Source of the DNA: Ramazzottius varieornatus
Lineage: Eukaryota; Tardigrada; Eutardigrada; Parachela; Ramazzottiidae
DNA: 49,476 bases
Assembly: GCA_001949185.1 (NCBI GenBank)
Contig: BDGG01000015.1
Location: 174,651 to 224,126, forward strand
Direction of reading: 5' to 3'
Of this stretch, positions 44,895 through 49,476 are shown in pieces. Each line of letters starts with the position of its first letter. Position 1 is the stretch's first letter. The notes below the pieces were generated by a model. That model was not told where the DNA came from and made no database searches. It saw only the letters and a list, made by a program, of their open reading frames with translations. The position numbers were made by a program, and so were the translations under genes.

Positions 44895-45399
44895 GCTCAA
44901 ACTGGAACGGTAACTTCTCAGCGAATCCACGGTGAGAATCTGCTGGCCCTGCTGATGTTTAGACATGTCAGCATGGCCGCTCAGAAATACCGAACTTGCA
45001 AGGAAGGGGCTATGCTTCGAATAACACACGTAAAGGCGAGTGGGCCGAGAAGGGAATACAATCGGGCAGATGCTCTGTGCATGATATGGCCGTTTTTTTC
45101 TTTGAGAGCGATGCGTTCGATAAGTTTCGTTACGAACAAGTGCTGGTGGGTTATGAGAACGTCGAGTTCGTTCTTGGCCCTCGTTTTCGGTTAGGCAAAC
45201 ACCTCGTAACTTTCACTTGCTCCCGCTCCAACTTTGACCTACTAGCGTTTGCTCTCCGCTGTCTTACCCGAATCTCAAAATCTAAACTTTTCGCATTGTT
45301 ATTGCCCTTCATCTTCGATCGATCACAGATCTGGGTTTGATTGTGCCGTGGTCAAGAAAAATGACCCTGTTCTTGTAAAGCGGAGCAACAACAGGAACC

Positions 45400-48300
45400 A
45401 TGGGACGCGAAGCTGCCCAAACCTGGCCAAAGATGTACCGTCATTACTGTTGGATTATCGTAGCCTTGTCATTTGCACACTTCATCGTTTTCAGCGAAGG
45501 TAACAGTGATAAAGGTTTTTCTCTAACCTCACGAAGGCCTTAAAATGTGATGATGTTTATGACCGTTGCCTTTAAGCTTTACATATTGCTGGCGTTCTTG
45601 TTAATAGGAGCGGTACGCTGTGCGTCGCGGAGAAGTTCTGGTAGCGGACTGGAATACGTAAAGGGCAAAGGTAAGCTGTGGAGTATCTTGCCTATGGAGT
45701 ACCTTCCCATAAGCAGCGTTGGGCGTGACCGTGTGAAGCTCTACTTGAGGAAATTATCGTTTTCAAGAAACGTTAATTCTAACGAAAAAGTTGTTCCTGC
45801 TTTCAGACGCTGAACTTGCCAGCATAGCCGCCAAGTAAGTTCTCAAGTAATATAACCTGTCCAAAGTTCTCTGGCCTTCCAATCAGTCATCTCTACCGAC
45901 TTTATTGTAATTGTTTCCCTTCTTGACAGAAGTCCGGATGCGCTACAAGGAAGTCCCGATGGAGGTAGCTACCGATACCGTCAACGTCGCTACCCCAGCC
46001 CGCCACCGGTACCTCTGAAGAAGAAACAAGATAGTTCGCGCAGGGACTACCCCGATCGCGACCCCTATGGAGGTATCCCTGGCCGCGTGGGCAACCGAAC
46101 CAGGTATGAAGGCGACCCACGAGACTTCAGCTACAGTGCCGACGACGGCGGAATGCGAAACAATGGCTCGATGGACTGGGAGCCAGACTACCACGGGCAA
46201 GGCGAAACCGACTTGGGGTCGTCAGGTGGCGAGAGCTACAACACTCCAGATCGCGACCGTTCAGAGGACAGTTACGCAGCGAAACGCGGAGCTACGGGCC
46301 GAGATGTGCAGATCGGTAAAAGCGACGACGATCATGACAGACCTTTTGGTCGCAATGGAGATCGAGACCGAGACCAGGATCGAAATGGAAATGGAAATGG
46401 AATTGGTTACGGAGGTAGGGACGGATTTGGACGCAATCGAGATGGTCCTTCCTATGGAGCTAGAGATGGCGACTACGCTCGAGGACCACAGACGTACGAC
46501 ACCGACGGTCCGCGCGATCGTGAGTATGGCCCGGGAGCTCGTGGTGGTGAGATGAGAGATGATGCACGAGATCGGGATGGCTACGGAAGAGATAATCGGT
46601 CTTGGAGACTCAGAGATGACCGGAGAGACAATGGCAATGGCAATGGCAATGGCAATGGAAATGGAAAGGGCTACGGGAACCGATACGGCTCGTATGGGGA
46701 CGAGGAGGATGATGACTTATGTCCGGTAGAAACCCAAGAAACCAAGTCAAGCAACAGCGATTTTCCAATGACTACGGCCAGCGCGGTACTTTCAACGCCC
46801 ATGTGAGTCCTTCATCCAAATTTGTAATTTCGTGCGTATCTGTATGTGGTAAATATTGAGTTTTTGACAGTGGTGACTACATTCTCTACTGCGTCAGTGA
46901 ACCGGGAAAGGCCATTGTGTCGTACTCGTTGAAATGCCAAGACCGCGAAGATCCACGCGGAAAGGAGCCTTTGTATACTCCACTGTCCCATCCCTGCTTC
47001 CAGCTCAACGTAAGTGCCCTGTTAAGTTATTGAAGACGATTGAATTTCACAATGCAGTGCAAGATGGTACCGCGAACCGGGATTTGCAGATAGTGGAGGA
47101 CCTGTCAGACCCGGAAAAGCCCCAGCCACTGGTTATCGCCTTGACGAGAGATGGTCCTTCCATTGCTCTTCGAGTCGCCTACGACATGAATCAGTTCCGA
47201 CTAGAGCCTTGCCAGCATGTGCTGGAATATCCCCATCTTACGGACGTCGCGGTGAGTTGAGTCGAGGCGGGAGAGCGGCGAACGAAACGCACAAGACTGC
47301 TGTATCAAGTGACGCAAGCTTTCAGCCAATGACACTGAAAACATGCGTCACTTGAGATGACGATCTCGCATGTTTTGTTTTACATGGATGATTGACCCGT
47401 ACTTTTTCTCATTGGACTTTCTCCCATGCACGGATGATTGGTACGAACGTATCTCTTTTTTCCAGGTTCATCCGCTGAAAGACAAGCAAGGTCACCTGGT
47501 GGTTTTTTCCAACAACGATGTCCGCCTCAATCCTCCATACGAGCAGACCGTAGCGCCCATCTACATCGTAAAGCAGGGTAACATCAAGCTTGGTTGTTTC
47601 GCCGATATCCGTGATACCACCGATGTCGACATTTGGTACCACGAAGGCAAATACATCCTGGCTTTCGTTCACCGCATCAAAAACACCAGAAGATGTCAAA
47701 TTCGTTTTTACGAGGTGGAGATCCGTGATGGCCACTGCGTCACCAGCAAACCCTGGCAGAGACAACCGGTCATCGGAGGGAAAGAGTACCACGGCAGCAG
47801 CAACGGGAGGGAAGCCACCAATCCTTTCACCATTGAACAGGGACTATACGGCAAGTACCTTCCGATACGACCATACCTTACGACATTAGTTCTGTTTGTT
47901 TCACCCACCAAAAAATCTCGAGGACAGTTGGGACATCGACAAATGAATTCATCCAGATGGCTTCCCAAGTGGCGCATGCCTTCAGCCAAAAACATCGGAA
48001 GCATACACCACTTGAGAAAATGATCCAGTCGTACTTCCAGGTGGCGCATGTTGTCAGCCGGGATCATTGAAAGCGTGCGCCGCTCTGAGTGAATTCATTT
48101 GTCGACTTCCGAACTACGCTCGCTACCTGACGTGCAGGAGGCTCTTCATTATGAATGTTGATCAGATATGAATGTTGAACTATGGCAGGTTGCGAAGACG
48201 TCAAATTCTTGATTTCACCTCGCACACCAAAAGACCCTCGTAAGCGTGACCGAGATTACTTCGAAGACCGTGAGAACGACCGTTTCGACGATCGAAGAGT

Positions 48301-49181
48301 TGGTCTCAAAGCTGTAAAAGGCCGTCGTCAGAGAAGAGACGACCCATACGATGCCGATTCATACGACAGCGAACGCTATGGTCGTCGAAACTCCTCGTAC
48401 GGACGTTACGGACGTCCCGATACCTACGATGACGGGGATCACGACGACCGTAGAGACAACGATAGGGATGAATCGAGTGTTCATCTGGCGGTGGCCATCG
48501 CCAACGACGCCAGACCGGAAGGATATGCCGGCTGTCCGCCAGAAGAAATGATCTCACCCGTCAACGACAACAGCAAAAGCTTCTGCGGGGCTCATCATGC
48601 CGTCTCTCGCTCCTTTGTGATAGCTTTCGACCACAGCGACAAGAAGTTCGACTGGGCCAAGGACGATTACGCCTTCCAGTTCCTCCATGCCGGTCCCGAC
48701 TCGGTACGTCAGCACCCTCTCATTCTTTAATCCAAAGGGATGTGCTCGCAAGAGAAAGTTGTTACAGTTACGAAGAAAATATTACCGGTTCTCTCATAAA
48801 TGATTTTCGAATTTTTTTCAGGCGACCGAAATTACGCACTTACCTACAGAAAAGTGCTGCATGGTCTTCCAAGTCGTTAGTCCACTTGGTATCACGAGTC
48901 TTTTCTCGATCGAGAAAGACGATGATGGTCACGCCGTAGTCCACCAGTTTTCCGATTCCGGCTTGCCGCCTTTCTCCGAGCGTTCCTCCTTTGGCTTTTG
49001 CACTCCCAATGATCTCATCTTGAGCTACACCCTTCACAGTTACCAGCCAGGTATACATTTGTTCAACAGACTACTGTACGAGGAGCGAGCTCTTACTTTT
49101 GCTCACCGTACAACTTTGCCCACCTACATCACGTTTACGTCACAAGCTTTGCGACGTATGATGAGCAAAGTTGTACGCTGA
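45400..49181 (+). CDS. Gene F: secreted beta-propeller-like protein with Arg/Asp/Gly/Asn-rich insertions (10 exons, one GC-AG intron)
   Basis: Exons: 45400-45499, 45608-45670, 45807-45834, 45930-46802, 46871-47009, 47090-47251, 47466-47850, 48189-48703, 48822-49050, with the last part read through to the stop at 49181 (874 residues if correct; the true 3' end may differ). Signal peptide: HYCWIIVALSFAHFIVFSEG. Residues about 65-355 (exon 4) are low-complexity, rich in Arg, Asp, Gly, Tyr and Asn with an NG repeat. The propeller-like region follows: GDYILYCVSEPGKAI, PLVIALTRDGPSIALRV, YPHLTDVAVVHPL, GHLVVFSNN, IYIVKQGNIKLG, VDIWYHEGKYILAFVH, SRSFVIAFDHSDKKFDWA, NDLILSYTLHSYQPG. A second RD/DY-rich block sits inside it in exon 8. 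Intron 7 has a GC donor (ACG|GCAAGT, 47851), confirmed by the paralogues' phase-1 LCG junction. Exon 6 begins at 47090, where the frame fits gene E exon 6. Confidence 0.78.
46618..46665 (+). repeat. Gly/Asn-coding hexanucleotide repeat in gene F
   Basis: Tandem AATGGC and AATGGA units encode an (NG)n run of about six pairs in the exon 4 low-complexity region; a shorter run lies at about 46384-46402. Confidence 0.9.
47304..47370. repeat. Palindromic intron element 24
   Basis: Gene F intron 6. TCAAGTGACGCAAGCTTTCA pairs with ACATGCGTCACTTGAG. Confidence 0.82.
47963..48025. repeat. Palindromic intron element 25
   Basis: Gene F intron 7. TTCCCAAGTGGCGCATGCC pairs with GCATACACCACTTGAG. Confidence 0.8.
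48036..48104. repeat. Palindromic intron element 26
   Basis: Gene F intron 7, next to element 25. CAGGTGGCGCATGTTGTCAG pairs with AAGCGTGCGCCGCTC. Confidence 0.8.
49107..49177. repeat. 13-bp perfect inverted repeat at the gene F 3' end
   Basis: CGTACAACTTTGC (49107-49119) and GCAAAGTTGTACG (49165-49177) could form a hairpin with a 45-nt loop directly before the stop used in the model. Confidence 0.7.
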
Positions 49182-49476
49182 CGAGGGAGCGGTCAGGACG
49201 ATCATACGCCGATCTTCGTTTTGATGCTTTCACCTGATAGGTAGGTTTCTTAGTTTACTATAAAAAGCAGGAAGAGATGCTATGAACCCCTCCCTGGAGC
49301 TGGAGAAAATCCTGAAAGCGTGCAGCCATTGTCCACCCCGTATAGCACCATAAAGTTCTTGGGAAGTCTACTGGTCCTTGTATCACGGGTAGCATGAAGT
49401 CACCGGCAGCAAAAACGAAGTAAATATACTCCCAAACATTTCTACGGTTTCAGGCAGCGCAAAAAAATTTCGATTT
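49182..49476. other. Right flank
   Basis: No exon supported. May hold the true 3' end of gene F. Confidence 0.4.

Larger units (their letters stand above)
42841..45399. other. Large intergenic region before gene F
   Basis: About 2.5 kb. Holds AATAAA at 42944 for the upstream gene and the TTAGCCG-type repeat at 44817-44894. No exon with splice and family support; open frames near 44608 and 44996 look random. Confidence 0.5.

Noticed and set aside
44608-45340. Short open frames upstream of gene F
   Set aside because: No recognisable domain and no link by phase to the gene F exons; kept as intergenic.
1441-48104. CRISPR-like array
   Set aside because: The palindromes are irregularly spaced, diverged and in introns of an animal genome.

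Overview
This is a stretch of nuclear DNA from an invertebrate animal. Genes are split by short GT-AG introns of about 60-500 bp. A complete animal-type ribosomal protein L11 gene and a protein with a Groucho/TLE-type Q domain establish Metazoa. The compact introns and the divergence of everything else would fit an ecdysozoan such as a tardigrade, but that is a guess and nothing here proves it. All exon models were built by eye from splice signals, reading-frame phase and comparison between paralogues within the window. Each model closes in frame.

Layout, left to right. (1) 287-9472: two tandem + strand genes, here called A and B, for secreted proteins that share a C-containing beta-propeller-like ectodomain (it resembles EAR/EPTP-type repeats) and end in long low-complexity tails, Thr/Ser-rich in A and Pro-rich in B. 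(2) 10649-11810: RPL11, five exons. (3) 12479-32281: gene D, 33 exons, encoding a predicted secreted protein of 4,146 residues. About 50 degenerate copies of a roughly 20-residue module (hydrophobic-H/R-Y/V-x-N/D ... R ... E-D-Y-S/P-E) fill its middle, and the last domain looks cadherin-like. (4) 32545-33214, minus: a small cysteine-rich secreted protein, divergent from gene E. (5) 33574-36418: gene E, third propeller paralogue. (6) 36559-39100, minus: a Groucho/TLE Q-domain protein with no WD40 domain and a novel Cys-rich repeat tail. (7) 39572-42840: three tandem small four-helix membrane proteins. (8) 45400-49181: gene F, fourth propeller paralogue, with Arg/Asp- and Gly/Asn-rich insertions.

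The unifying picture is a locus for extracellular proteins: four related propeller proteins around one giant modular, acidic, tyrosine-rich protein, with two unrelated cellular genes (RPL11 and the Q-domain gene) and a membrane-protein array interspersed. A role in extracellular matrix, cuticle, egg shell or secretion is an inference; nothing in the sequence names the function. 

The window is also unusual for its non-coding DNA. At least 26 copies of a palindromic element with core AAGTGGCGCAC...GTGCGCCACTT occupy introns of the secreted-protein genes, none occur in the introns of RPL11 or the membrane-protein genes, a 179-bp element lies in inverted orientation in two introns of gene D, and a TTAGCCGCGGCTAA-type repeat lies upstream of the first and last propeller genes. 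Two introns use GC-AG ends.
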